A stretch of 64,000 bases of DNA from Sphingomonas lenta (lineage in GTDB: Bacteria; Pseudomonadota; Alphaproteobacteria; Sphingomonadales; Sphingomonadaceae). Location of the stretch: the NCBI RefSeq assembly GCF_002288825.1, contig NZ_NSLI01000003.1, forward strand, positions 930,001 through 994,000. Reading direction: 5' to 3'. Position numbers and translations under genes: made by a program. Below the pieces are notes generated by a model. It had not been told where the DNA came from. It saw only the letters and a list, made by a program, of their open reading frames with translations, and did not search any database. Shown one piece after another: positions 9,564-20,102 of this stretch (positions are counted from its first letter, which is position 1; every line of letters starts with the position of its first letter).

Positions 9564-9865
9564 GATCCGCACGCCTCCCTTTTGCGAAGCGGAGACTACG
9601 CGCATCCAGAGCTGATTACAAGCGTAATCATGCGGTTGCGGCGAAGGCTCGGCGGACGCGGTCGCGACCGAATTTCTCGGCGTCGAGCAGCGCGCGGTCA
9701 TCCCATGAAAGCCGGCGTAGAACGCGACCTGCAGCTAAGGAAGCGCGAACCGGAACGGGATCGCGGATTGGATGAAAAGGATGCCGCAGGCGCCCGCCGC
9801 GCGTGGTAAACCGGATCACCTCGGGCCGCCTGACCAGAACAACCTGACTGCGATGGGAGGGCGAT
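9564..9865. other. Intergenic region with no gene seen
   Basis: A 302-nt stretch between two divergent genes. I see no convincing coding region. It holds the palindrome at 9613-9630 near the small membrane protein gene, and a GGGAGGG ribosome-binding site just before the methyltransferase start. Promoters for both genes must lie here, but no clear -35/-10 pair was found. Confidence 0.6.
9613..9630. promoter_or_regulatory. Perfect inverted repeat, possible operator
   Basis: TGATTAC-AAGC-GTAATCA is a perfect 7-bp inverted repeat with a 4-nt spacer. It sits about 50 nt upstream of the small membrane protein start. The core ATTAC-N4-GTAAT resembles BlaI/MecI-family operators (ATTACA-NN-TGTAAT) with one mismatch. 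That assignment is an inference, and no such regulator gene is in the window. Confidence 0.5.
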
Positions 9866-10930
9866 ATGGCGGATTTCGACGGCGATAAGTTGCACCTGTT
9901 CGTGGGCAAGATGCTGGGCGACCTGGGCGGCGCGTACAGCGTGCCCACGGTGCGGCTCGGTTTCAGGCTGGGCCTGTTCGCGTCGCTTCAGACCGACGGG
10001 CCGGCCACCGCGCCGGAACTGGCCGAGCGGCTGGATCTCGCGCCGCGCTACGTGCGCGAGTGGGCGCTGGCGCAGGCGGCGAACGGTTACCTGACTTACG
10101 ACCGGCACACCGAGCGGTTCAGCCTCAGCCCCGAACAGGCGATGGTATTCGCCGTGAAAGACAGTCCCGTCTATCTGGAGGGCGCGTTCGACCTGACGGC
10201 GGCGATGATCGAGGGCGAGCCCAAGGTCGAGCGGGGGTTCCGGACCGGCGAGGGGGTGGCCTGGGGCGACAGCGCGGGCTGCCTGTTCTGCGCCGTCGGG
10301 GCTTTCTTCCGGCCGGGCTACGTCAACGGCATCGTCCAGTCCTGGCTGCCGTCGCTCGACGGCATGCTGCCCCGGCTGGAGGCGGGGGCCAGGGTTGCGG
10401 ACGTGGGATGCGGCGTCGGCTTCTCGACGCTGCTGATGGCCGAAGCGTTCCCGAACAGCGCGTTCGTCGGCTACGACTTCCACGCGCCCTCGATCGAGCA
10501 GGCGAACGCGCATGCGGCGGAGCACGGGCTGGCCGACCGCGTCCGGTTCGAGACCGCGCCCGCCAAAGAGATCGCGGACGGCGGCTTCGACCTCATCACC
10601 ATGTTCGACTGCCTGCACGACATGGGCGACCCGGAAGGCTGCGCGGCGCATATGCGCACGCTGCTGAAGGACGACGGCGCCTGGATGATCGTGGAGCCGA
10701 TCGCGGCGGACGATCCGGCGGGCGCGCTCGATAGCCCGGTGACGCGGCTCTACTACAACGCGTCCACGATGATATGCGTGCCGACGTCGCTGTCGCAGGA
10801 GGTCGGCGCGGCGCTGGGCGCGCAGGCCGGGGAGAGACGCCTGACCGAGCTCCTGAACCGCGCGGGCTTCGGCCGGGTGCGCCGGGCGACGGAGGGGCCG
10901 TTCAACATGGTGCTGGAGGCGCGCCCTTGA
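9866..10930 (+). CDS. SAM-dependent methyltransferase with N-terminal winged helix
   Basis: A 354-residue class I methyltransferase. Residues about 20-95 form a winged-helix/dimerisation region (APELAERLDLAPRYVREW, NGYLTYD), as in the Rv2258c-like and O-methyltransferase groups. The SAM-binding motif I is ADVGCGVGFSTLLMAE near residues 177-192, motif II is FVGYDFHAPSIEQA, and the post-motif is FDLITMFDCLHDMGDP. GGGAGGG lies 6 nt before the ATG. The acceptor substrate cannot be read from sequence. It is followed 69 nt later by the DUF2171/PRC gene in the same direction. Confidence 0.88.
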   Translation: MADFDGDKLHLFVGKMLGDLGGAYSVPTVRLGFRLGLFASLQTDGPATAPELAERLDLAPRYVREWALAQAANGYLTYDRHTERFSLSPEQAMVFAVKDSPVYLEGAFDLTAAMIEGEPKVERGFRTGEGVAWGDSAGCLFCAVGAFFRPGYVNGIVQSWLPSLDGMLPRLEAGARVADVGCGVGFSTLLMAEAFPNSAFVGYDFHAPSIEQANAHAAEHGLADRVRFETAPAKEIADGGFDLITMFDCLHDMGDPEGCAAHMRTLLKDDGAWMIVEPIAADDPAGALDSPVTRLYYNASTMICVPTSLSQEVGAALGAQAGERRLTELLNRAGFGRVRRATEGPFNMVLEARP

Positions 10931-10999
10931 ACGCGCCTCGCCGATGCATCCATCACGAATCCGAGCCGTTGTGCGGCCTGGTCTACAATGGAGGTTAAC

Positions 11000-11740
11000 A
11001 TGGCCAAGATCAGCGGCATCAAGGAGCATATGGAGGTGATCGGCGCGGACGGCGTCCATGTCGGCACCGTGGACAAGCTGGAAGGCGACCGGATCAAGCT
11101 GACCAAGAAGGACAGCGGGCAGGGTGGGCACCAGGGCCACCATCATTATCTGTCGGTGGGTCTCGTCGCGGACGTGGAGGGCGACAAGGTGCGCCTGTCG
11201 ACCACGGGCGCCAACGCGTTCATGTTCCAGGAGGAGAATGACGGCTCCGCGCGCTACGTGACCGACGAGCGGTCGCGCTCCGGCGTGTCCGGGCTCGACT
11301 GGAACACGCTGGGCCTGGGTGCTGCGGCGCTCGGCGCGCTGGCGGGCGCGACCTACCTCGCGCGCAGCAACGCCCGGCGCGACGACCGGCTGAAGCTGCA
11401 GACGGACGAGAGCGTCCGGCTGATCTCCTCGTCCAAGGTCGAGGGCACGCCGGTGGTCGGCCGAAATGGCGAGAGCCTGGGCAAGATCCAGAGCTTCATG
11501 GTCGACAAGTATACGGGCCGCGTGGCGTATGCGGTGATGTCGTTCGGCGGGACCATGGGTTTCGGCGAGTCGCTGTTCCCGCTGCCCTGGGACGTGCTGA
11601 CCTACGACACGAACAAGGACGGCTACGTGCTCGCGCTCACCAAGGAGCAACTCGCCGACGCGCCGCGCTTCACCGCGAGCGACGCGCCGGAGTTCGACGT
11701 GGGCTATCGGCGGAGCCTGGCGGGCTATTACAACCGCTGA
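11000..11740 (+). CDS. DUF2171 and PRC-barrel double-domain protein
   Basis: A 246-residue protein. The N-terminal DUF2171 (about residues 3-70) reads IKEHMEVIGADGVHVGTVD and DRIKLTKKDS with a His-rich loop. A hydrophobic Ala/Gly stretch (LGAAALGALAGATYLA, near 98-113) follows. A PRC-barrel (about 130-215) has VVGRNGESLGKIQSFMVD, GRVAYAVMSFGG and LFPLPWDVLTYD. PRC barrels bind metabolites or protein partners, and both domains are common in stress or desiccation proteins; function here is unknown. The start at 11000 is preferred over 10988 because GGAGG sits 7 nt upstream. Confidence 0.85.
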   Translation: MAKISGIKEHMEVIGADGVHVGTVDKLEGDRIKLTKKDSGQGGHQGHHHYLSVGLVADVEGDKVRLSTTGANAFMFQEENDGSARYVTDERSRSGVSGLDWNTLGLGAAALGALAGATYLARSNARRDDRLKLQTDESVRLISSSKVEGTPVVGRNGESLGKIQSFMVDKYTGRVAYAVMSFGGTMGFGESLFPLPWDVLTYDTNKDGYVLALTKEQLADAPRFTASDAPEFDVGYRRSLAGYYNR

Positions 11741-11762
11741 GCGGGCCGACTGCGTAAAAGAA

Positions 11763-11790
11763 AGCGGCCGGGGAGTGATCCCCGGCCGCT
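11763..11790. terminator. Bidirectional intrinsic terminator
   Basis: A perfect 12-bp stem (AGCGGCCGGGGA / TCCCCGGCCGCT) with a GTGA loop. It is T-rich on the plus side (TTCTCGTT), with an A-rich run upstream that gives U residues on the minus transcript. It lies between the convergent DUF2171/PRC and clpA genes, so it can end both. Confidence 0.85.
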
Positions 11791-11802
11791 TCTCGTTCCA
11801 GC

Positions 11803-14130
<2,328 letters not shown>

Positions 14131-14262
14131 ATAGTCACTCCATGCCGGCCGGTATGCACGGCCGGGCTTCCCCAATGTCGGGGGCGGCTTCCCCCGCATC
14201 AAGCTCTTGAAAACTTGGCGTCCGGTTCCAGGGCTCCAAGCCCAGGCGGACCGCGGCCCGAG

Positions 14263-14457
14263 TCATCGCTTGAATAACGCGTCGGCGTTTGCGCGATGGT
14301 TAACGGCGGATTCCATTTTGCGCCGGACGCGCGCGATCTCGCCTTCCAGCGTCGCGATCCGCGCCTCCAGCTCGGCGACCGAGAGCGGGTCGAGATCCTG
14401 GCGCGTGAGCTGCGCGAGGAGGTCGTTCCGCCGCTGGGGAAGGTCGTCCATGTCCAT
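14263..14457 (-). CDS. DUF1192 family small protein
   Basis: A 64-residue alphaproteobacterial protein of unknown function. The DUF1192 core is visible as DPLSVAELEARIATLEGEIARV, a short predicted coiled coil, after the acidic MDMDDLPQ start. No good ribosome-binding site is visible; the ATG at 14457 was chosen for its family-like N-terminus. It is divergent from the quinone oxidoreductase gene starting at 14534, an arrangement I recall in other sphingomonads. Confidence 0.8.
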   Translation of the reverse strand: MDMDDLPQRRNDLLAQLTRQDLDPLSVAELEARIATLEGEIARVRRKMESAVNHRANADALFKR

Positions 14458-14533
14458 GATCGTTAACGTTGACCGCGCCGCCCGGCCTGTCAATAAGCCG
14501 CGCGAGCACGATGCGACGAAGGGAAGGGGGCCC

Positions 14534-15535
14534 GTGGACGCGATACCGAGCACCATGCGCGCGATCGATCCGGCGGGTCCGGGCGGACCGGAGGTGCTCG
14601 AGATCGTCGAGCGGCCGATCCCTGAACCCGGCCCCGGCGAGGTGCTGATCCGCGTCCGCGCGGCGGGCGTGAACCGGCCGGACGTACTGCAGCGGATGGG
14701 CATGTATCCGCCCCCGCCGGGAGCGCCGTCCATCCCAGGCCTGGAGGTCGCGGGCGAGGTGGCGCGGCTGGGCGAGGGCGTCGAGCGCGAGCTGCTGAGC
14801 CAGCCGGTTTGCGCGCTGCTCGCGGGCGGCGGCTACGCCGAATACGCGGTCGCGCCCGCGGGCCAGTGCCTGCCCGTGCCCGACGTCCTGAGCATGACGG
14901 AGGCGGCGGCGATCCCCGAGACGCTGTTCACCGTATGGACCAACCTTTTCGAGCGCGCCTACGCCGCGCAGGGCGACACGGTGCTGGTGCATGGCGGCAC
15001 GAGCGGGATCGGGACGATGTCGATCGCGTTGTGCGGCCTCTTCGGCGTGCGCTGTATCGTCACTGCGGGCAGTTCGGAAAAGTGCGACGCCGCCCGCCGG
15101 CTCGGCGCGGCGGAGGCGATCGACTACAATGCGGAGGACTTCGTCGCCCGCGTGCGCGAGCTGACGGACGGGCGCGGCGTGGCGGCGGTGCTCGACATGG
15201 TCGGCGGCGACTACGTCGCGCGCAACCTCCAGTGCCTGGCCGACGACGGTCGGCACATCTCCATCGCGGTCCAGCGCGGCGCGATGGCCACGATTCCCGT
15301 GTTCGAGGTGATGCGCCGCCGCCTGACGCTGACCGGCTCCACGCTCCGATCGCGCGACGTCGGGTTCAAATCGCTCGTCGCCGACGAGCTCCACCGCACC
15401 GTCTGGCCGCACGTAGAGGCCGGCCGGCTGAAGCCGGTGATCGACCGCACCTTCCCGCTGGGGCAGGCCGCCGACGCGCACCGGCGCATGGAGTCGGGCG
15501 CGCATGTGGGCAAGATCGTGCTGCTGACCGCTTGA
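14534..15535 (+). CDS. NAD(P)H-quinone oxidoreductase, PIG3/QOR type
   Basis: A 333-residue zinc-independent medium-chain oxidoreductase. The GroES-like part has GPEVLEIVERP, GEVLIRVRAAGVNRPDVLQR and PGLEVAGEV. The Rossmann part has VLVHGGTSGIGTMSIAL (NADPH site), ITAGSSEKC-like ITA/VTAG and VLDMVGGDYVARNL. It lacks the Cys/His zinc ligands of alcohol dehydrogenases, matching PIG3/QorB-like quinone reductases. The start is the GTG at 14534, with AAGGGAAGGGGG upstream; an ATG 7 codons later is possible. It runs alone on the plus strand. Confidence 0.9.
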   Translation: MDAIPSTMRAIDPAGPGGPEVLEIVERPIPEPGPGEVLIRVRAAGVNRPDVLQRMGMYPPPPGAPSIPGLEVAGEVARLGEGVERELLSQPVCALLAGGGYAEYAVAPAGQCLPVPDVLSMTEAAAIPETLFTVWTNLFERAYAAQGDTVLVHGGTSGIGTMSIALCGLFGVRCIVTAGSSEKCDAARRLGAAEAIDYNAEDFVARVRELTDGRGVAAVLDMVGGDYVARNLQCLADDGRHISIAVQRGAMATIPVFEVMRRRLTLTGSTLRSRDVGFKSLVADELHRTVWPHVEAGRLKPVIDRTFPLGQAADAHRRMESGAHVGKIVLLTA

Positions 15536-15555
15536 AAGGGCCCGTCGAGCGACGC

Positions 15556-16080
15556 CTAGCGTACAGGCGGTGTCGTCCGGCGGTAGCGGACGACGTGCTT
15601 GTGCGACCGTCCGTCCGCGTCGCGCAGTACGAAGCTGACCACCGCCCGCGATGCGCCATCCGGTGCGAAGGTTATCCCGTCGAAATAGAAGGTATCGCCG
15701 TCCCGCGCGACGAGCGGTCGATCGACCCAATCGCGGCGGTCCTGCCTGGCGTCGAGCTCCCGGCCGAAATGACGGTTGCGGTAGGTAATCGAACCGTCCC
15801 GTTCGATGAACGAGGAGAGCTCGTATAGCGAGACCTGGCCGTCGCCGATGATCCTGACCAGGCCCGGCATCTGACCGCCGCGCGCGGGCAGCACGACGTG
15901 TTCCACCGCGTTCCCGAACACCTCGCCCTCCCAGGTTCCGGCGAACCACGCCATGTCCGCCGCGGAGACCTGGGGCTGCGGCCGGCCCGGCTCGCGAAAG
16001 CGCACATCCGTCGATGGGGAGCGTGGCGGATCGGCCGGCGCGACACCGGAGGCGAACAAGATGGCGAGCGCGGCACGCAT
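15556..16080 (-). CDS. Exported DUF6265-like protein
   Basis: A 174-residue protein with a short signal peptide (MRAALAILFASGVAPA). The domain at about 40-170 has AWFAGTWEGEV, EHVVLPARGGQMPG, YELSSFIERDGSITYRNRHF and KHVVRYRRT. These match the lipocalin-like beta-barrel DUF6265 pattern (W-x-G-x-W, E, P-x-x-G-x-M-x-G). GAGGAGAA lies 7 nt upstream of the ATG at 16080. Function is unknown; small-molecule binding in the periplasm is an inference from the fold. Confidence 0.78.
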   Translation of the reverse strand: MRAALAILFASGVAPADPPRSPSTDVRFREPGRPQPQVSAADMAWFAGTWEGEVFGNAVEHVVLPARGGQMPGLVRIIGDGQVSLYELSSFIERDGSITYRNRHFGRELDARQDRRDWVDRPLVARDGDTFYFDGITFAPDGASRAVVSFVLRDADGRSHKHVVRYRRTTPPVR

Positions 16081-16303
16081 GGTCTTCTCCTCGAGGCGGT
16101 GAGGCGAGAAGGCTGCCACAGCTTCGGCCCGTCGAACAGGGCGGCATGCCGACTAGCGGCGCGCGCCGCGGCGAGTTCACTGCGTCTCTCGGTCTGGAAA
16201 ACGCAGCAACTCCTTAGGATCCCAGCATCTACCCTCGATTTGGCGTGACGTCGGACCGCATCGGTTTTAGCATCGCCGTCGAGAGGGGAAGGGGGCTCAG
16301 GAC

Positions 16304-16927
16304 ATGCTGGCGACGTTCGCCGCGCCCGAGAACATGGTGTTCGCCGCGGCGCTGGTGCTGATGCTGTTGATCGGCGCGGTGGAGGCGGTCGGGCTGGGCG
16401 CGGGCTCGTTCGGCGCGGACCTGCACGCGGATGCCGATGCAGGCGGGGGCGATCTGCTCGCGTGGCTGGGTGTCGGGCGCGTGCCGCTACTGGTGCTGCT
16501 TGTCGCGTTCCTCGCCATCTTCGGTCTGCTCGGTTTGGCCGGGCAGCAGCTCGCCGCCGCGCTGACGGGCGCGCCGCTGACGCCCTGGATCGCCGTGCCC
16601 GCCGCGGTAGTCGCGTCGCTGCCGCTGACGGGCGTCGCCGCCCGCGCGCTCGCGCGCGTGTTGCCGCAGGACGAGACGAGTGCGATCGAGCTCGACGAGC
16701 TGGTCGGCCGCTCCGCCGTAATCGTCACCGGCCGCGCCGAGTACGGCTCGCCCGCCCGCGCGCGGATCGAGGATCGGCACGGCCAGGTCCACTATTTGAT
16801 GGTCGAGCCCGACCGGCCCGGCCCGCTCTTCCGGGAGGGCGAGCCCGTGCTGCTCGTCCGCCGGAAAGGCCATCTGTTCCGCGCGATCGCCCGCGGCGAC
16901 GCGCTGCTGCCTCGGCTTGATCCGTAG
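16304..16927 (+). CDS. YqiJ-like inner-membrane protein with OB-fold domain
   Basis: A 207-residue protein. It has three hydrophobic segments (near 12-32, 58-80 and 92-112) and a cytoplasmic C-terminal beta domain at about 130-207 (LVGRSAVIVTGRAEYGSPARAR, VLLVRRKGHLFRA), as in the YqiJ/NfeD-like OB-fold family. It starts 25 nt before the flotillin-like gene; in bacteria these two families are usual partners that organise membrane microdomains. GGGGAAGGGG lies about 9 nt before the ATG. Confidence 0.85.
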   Translation: MLATFAAPENMVFAAALVLMLLIGAVEAVGLGAGSFGADLHADADAGGGDLLAWLGVGRVPLLVLLVAFLAIFGLLGLAGQQLAAALTGAPLTPWIAVPAAVVASLPLTGVAARALARVLPQDETSAIELDELVGRSAVIVTGRAEYGSPARARIEDRHGQVHYLMVEPDRPGPLFREGEPVLLVRRKGHLFRAIARGDALLPRLDP

Positions 16928-16951
16928 GCGACGTTTCTGGGGAGGGAAAAC

Positions 16952-18625
16952 ATGCCGTTCGTGCCCGTGATGATCTACGCCGCGGTGGCGCTCGCCGCGG
17001 TCCTGACGCTGGGGCTCATCATCGCCCGGCTCTACAAGCGCGCGACCAAGGAGGTCGGCTTCGTCCGCACCGGCTTCGGCGGTGAGAAGGTGGTGATGAA
17101 CGGCGGCGCGCTGGTGCTGCCCGTGTTCCACGAAACGATGCCGGTGAACATGAACACCGTGCGCCTCGCCGTCGAGCGCAAGAACGCGGACGCGCTGATC
17201 ACGCTCGATCGCCTGCGGATCGACGTGAAGGCCGAGTTCTACGTGCGGGTTAAGCCGGACGCGCAGTCGATCGCGACCGCGGCACAGACGCTCGGCATGC
17301 GCACGATGAACCCGGAGGCGCTGAAGGAGCTGGTCGAAGGCAAGTTCGTCGACGCGCTCCGCTCGGTCGCGGCCGGCATGACGATGAACCAGCTTCACGA
17401 ACAGCGCGCCGACTTCGTGCAGAAGGTGCAGCAGGTCTCCACGGTCGACTTGGCGATGAACGGGCTGGAGTTGGAGTCGGTGTCGCTGACCGGCCTCGAC
17501 CAGACCTCCATCGAGCATTTCAATCCCAACAACGCGTTCGACGCGGAGGGCCTGACCAAGCTGACCGAGCAGGTCGAGCTGCGCAAGAAGACGCGCAACG
17601 ATATCGAGCAGGACACGCGCGTCCAGATCGAATCGAAGAACCTGGAAGCGCAGCGCCAATCGCTGCTCATCTCTCGCGACCAGGAGTTCGCGCGGCTGGA
17701 GCAGGAGCGCGAGGTCGAGGTGCGCCGCGCCGAGCAGGCCGCCGAGGTCGCGCGCGAGCAGGCCGCCCGCCAGCGTGAGGCCGACGCCGCCAAGATCGAA
17801 GCGAAGCGGCAGATCGACGCGCAGCAGATCGAGGCCGACCGCGCGGTGCAGCAGGCCAAGATCGCCCAGGCCCAGGCGCTGGAGATCGCGCGGCAGGAGC
17901 AGCAGATCGCGGTGCAGAACAAGTCGCGCGAGGAGAGCCAGGCCAAGGCGGAAGCCGACCGCGCCCGCGCCGAGGCCGTCGCCGCCGAGGAGCGCGTGAC
18001 GACCAGCCGCGAGAGCGAAGTCGCCGACCGCCTCAAGCGCATCGAGCTGATCGAGGCGACCAAGGAGGCCGAGCGCGCCGCGATCGGCGTGCGCGTCGCC
18101 GCCGACGCGGAGAAGCAGGCGGCCGCCGACCGCGCCGAGGCGCTGCGGCTCGCGGCCGAGGGCGAAGCGGAGGCCGAGAAGGTACGCGCCGAGGCCGCGC
18201 GCGTCCGCTTCGAGGTGGAGGCCGCGGGACAGCGCGCCGTCAACGAGGCCGCCAACATCCTGTCGATGGAGCAGGTGTCGCTCCAGACCAAGATGGCGCT
18301 CCTCAAGGTGCTGCCGGAAGTGATCCGCGAAGCGTCTAAGCCGCTGGAGGCGATCGACTCGATCAAGATCGTGCAGGTGGACGGCTTGACGGGCGGCCGC
18401 CCCGGCTCCGCGGGGTCCGACTTGGTCGCTGCGCCCGCGACGGGCAACCTCGCCGGCGCGGCCGTGGAGGCGGCGCTCAGCTACCGCGCCCAGGCCCCGG
18501 TCATCGACGGGCTGATGCGCGAGTTGGGGCTGTCGGGCGGCTCGCTGGATCAGCTGGTGGCTGGCGCTGCGGCTGCGACGCCTGCGGTGGTCGCGACGCC
18601 GGTGGAGCCGAAGGCCGGAGCGTAA
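16952..18625 (+). CDS. Flotillin-like SPFH protein (YqiK type)
   Basis: A 557-residue membrane scaffold. An N-terminal transmembrane segment (about 4-27, VMIYAAVALAAVLTLGLIIA) is followed by an SPFH domain at about 28-210 (VMNGGALVLPVFHETMPVNM, LRIDVKAEFYVRVKP). A long Ala/Glu/Gln/Arg coiled coil spans about 215-440, and a Gly/Ala-rich tail follows. This order matches YqiK/flotillins, which oligomerise on the inner membrane. A strong GGGGAGGG lies 6 nt before the ATG. It is coupled to the upstream YqiJ-like gene. Confidence 0.93.
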   Translation: MPFVPVMIYAAVALAAVLTLGLIIARLYKRATKEVGFVRTGFGGEKVVMNGGALVLPVFHETMPVNMNTVRLAVERKNADALITLDRLRIDVKAEFYVRVKPDAQSIATAAQTLGMRTMNPEALKELVEGKFVDALRSVAAGMTMNQLHEQRADFVQKVQQVSTVDLAMNGLELESVSLTGLDQTSIEHFNPNNAFDAEGLTKLTEQVELRKKTRNDIEQDTRVQIESKNLEAQRQSLLISRDQEFARLEQEREVEVRRAEQAAEVAREQAARQREADAAKIEAKRQIDAQQIEADRAVQQAKIAQAQALEIARQEQQIAVQNKSREESQAKAEADRARAEAVAAEERVTTSRESEVADRLKRIELIEATKEAERAAIGVRVAADAEKQAAADRAEALRLAAEGEAEAEKVRAEAARVRFEVEAAGQRAVNEAANILSMEQVSLQTKMALLKVLPEVIREASKPLEAIDSIKIVQVDGLTGGRPGSAGSDLVAAPATGNLAGAAVEAALSYRAQAPVIDGLMRELGLSGGSLDQLVAGAAAATPAVVATPVEPKAGA

Positions 18626-18648
18626 TCCGCCGCCGGGCGACGAAGAAG

Positions 18649-18678
18649 CGGCCCCGCAGCATGGTCGCGGCGGGGCCG
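18649..18678. terminator. Intrinsic terminator between convergent genes
   Basis: A 9-bp stem CGGCCCCGC / GCGGGGCCG with a 12-nt loop, followed by TTTCGCTTT on the plus strand and preceded by an A-rich GAAGAA. It follows the flotillin gene and faces the small exported protein gene, so it may act in both directions. Confidence 0.75.
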
Positions 18679-18695
18679 TTTCGCTTTCAGAGCGG

Positions 18696-18944
18696 TCAGG
18701 CGCTCTCGGCTTCGTCCTCGTCGTCGTCGGTCGCGACCAGCACTAGCACGACGAGCGCGGCCAGGATGCCGATGTTGACCAGCGTCGCGGTCGGGCCTGC
18801 GGCGAGGTTGTTCTCGGCGGTGGTCGCCGAGCCCGCGCGCACCACCGAGAGCGACGCGGCGGGGTTGGCCGAGGCGGCGACCGGCGCGGCCGCCATGGCG
18901 AGCGCGGCGGCGGCGCCCGCCAACCGCTTGGAAATGGACTGCAT
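18696..18944 (-). CDS. Small exported/membrane protein with acidic tail
   Basis: An 82-residue protein of no recognised family. It has a signal peptide (residues 1-26, AAPVAASA), a polar stretch, a transmembrane helix near 55-72 (LVNIGILAALVVLVLVA) and an acidic C-terminus (TDDDEDEAESA). GGGAGC lies about 7 nt before the ATG at 18944. A longer open frame reaching to 19607 overlaps the metallophosphatase gene and is not credible. Confidence 0.7.
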   Translation of the reverse strand: MQSISKRLAGAAAALAMAAAPVAASANPAASLSVVRAGSATTAENNLAAGPTATLVNIGILAALVVLVLVATDDDEDEAESA

Positions 18945-19139
18945 AATTTGCTCCCTATGTGTCTGGCGTGTCGACGCTAGGACGGTCCCCCCGGCCCGCG
19001 TCAATGCCCGAGCGGGGCTAGAGCACGCCATTGTGTAGAAAAAGTTGCACGGGGGCGGGCTTTGACGCCGAACCGTCACGCGGCCGCTATGCCGCCGTAA
19101 CAAAGACCGGTCAGGGCGCTCGGGCGAGGGAGTATCGCC

Positions 19140-19985
19140 ATGCTCAGCGTCACGGAACTCGCCGACTTCGCGCAATCGCGCCCGCATCATCCCGAACGCG
19201 TCGTGGAGCGCACGCGCTACCGCACGATCTGGATCTCCGACGTCCATCTCGGCACGCGCGGCTGCAACGCGGAGATGCTGATCGACTTCCTCGACCATGT
19301 CGACAGCGACGTCATGTACCTGGTCGGCGACATCATCGACGGCTGGCGGCTGAAGAAGCGGTTCTACTGGCCGCCCGCGCACAACGACGTGGTCTGGCGG
19401 CTGCTCAAGCGCGCCAAGCGCGGCACGCGCGTCGTCTACATCCCCGGCAACCATGACGAGGTCTTTCGGCAGTTCACCGGCCTCGATTTCGGCGGCGTGG
19501 AGATCAGGCGCAAGGCGATCCATGAGACCGCCGACGGCCGCCGCCTGCTGGTGCTCCACGGCGACGAGTTCGACGCGGTGACGATGGGGCACCGCTGGAT
19601 CGCGCACCTCGGCGACACCGCCTACCAGGCGCTCATGGGCGTGAACCGCTGGGTCAGCCTAGTCCGGCGCTGGGCGGGCATGCCGTACTGGTCCTTGTCC
19701 AAGCACGCCAAGGCGCGGGTGAAGAACGCGGTCGCCTTCGTGTCCCGGTTCGAGGAGATCGTCGCGCACGCGGCGGGGTCGCGCGGGGTGGACGGGGTGG
19801 TGTGCGGTCACATCCACACCGCCGACATGCGCGAGATCGGCGGGGTCGCCTATTACAACGACGGCGACTGGGTGGAGGGCTGCAACGCGCTGGTCGAGCA
19901 CGATGACGGGCGCATGGAGATCCTGAACTGGGCCGACGTGATCGCGGCGCGCGAACGCGACACCGTAGTCAAGCTGGCTGCGTAG
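19140..19985 (+). CDS. LpxH-like metallophosphoesterase
   Basis: A 281-residue calcineurin-like phosphoesterase annotated in many relatives as UDP-2,3-diacylglucosamine diphosphatase. All metal motifs are present: ISDVHLG, VGDIIDGW, PGNHDE, LHGDEFD and GHIHTAD. It is longer than E. coli LpxH (about 240) and starts with an extra roughly 30-residue segment. Since alphaproteobacteria often use LpxI for that lipid A step, the true substrate is uncertain. A GT4 glycosyltransferase follows 117 nt later, which points to envelope lipid or glycan work. Confidence 0.85.
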   Translation: MLSVTELADFAQSRPHHPERVVERTRYRTIWISDVHLGTRGCNAEMLIDFLDHVDSDVMYLVGDIIDGWRLKKRFYWPPAHNDVVWRLLKRAKRGTRVVYIPGNHDEVFRQFTGLDFGGVEIRRKAIHETADGRRLLVLHGDEFDAVTMGHRWIAHLGDTAYQALMGVNRWVSLVRRWAGMPYWSLSKHAKARVKNAVAFVSRFEEIVAHAAGSRGVDGVVCGHIHTADMREIGGVAYYNDGDWVEGCNALVEHDDGRMEILNWADVIAARERDTVVKLAA

Positions 19986-19993
19986 AACGGCCC

Positions 19994-20075
19994 CGTTCGT
20001 GTCGAGCCTAGTCGAGACACAATCATATCGCAGCGCCCCGACCCGTTTCTCGACTGAGCTCGAAACGAGCGAGGA
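19994..20075. repeat. Family C imperfect palindromic repeat
   Basis: GTTCGTGTCGAGCCTAGTC-GAGACAC and the facing TTTCTCGACTGAGCTCGAAACGAGC form two stem-loops, the second with CTCGA/TCGAG-type pairing. A related element sits at 62419-62505. It lies between the metallophosphatase and the GT4 gene. Confidence 0.6.
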
Positions 20076-20102
20076 AGGGGCGGGCAGGTCCGAGGATGGT
20101 TC

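Noticed and set aside
9698-11650. 650-codon minus-strand frame across the methyltransferase and DUF2171/PRC genes
   Set aside because: It covers two well-supported genes and an intergenic region, with His/Arg/Val-rich shadow composition and no recognisable domain.
14295-14302. CtrA-like TTAACCAT sequence
   Set aside because: It lies within the DUF1192 coding region, is a half-site only, and has no second TTAA at the right distance.
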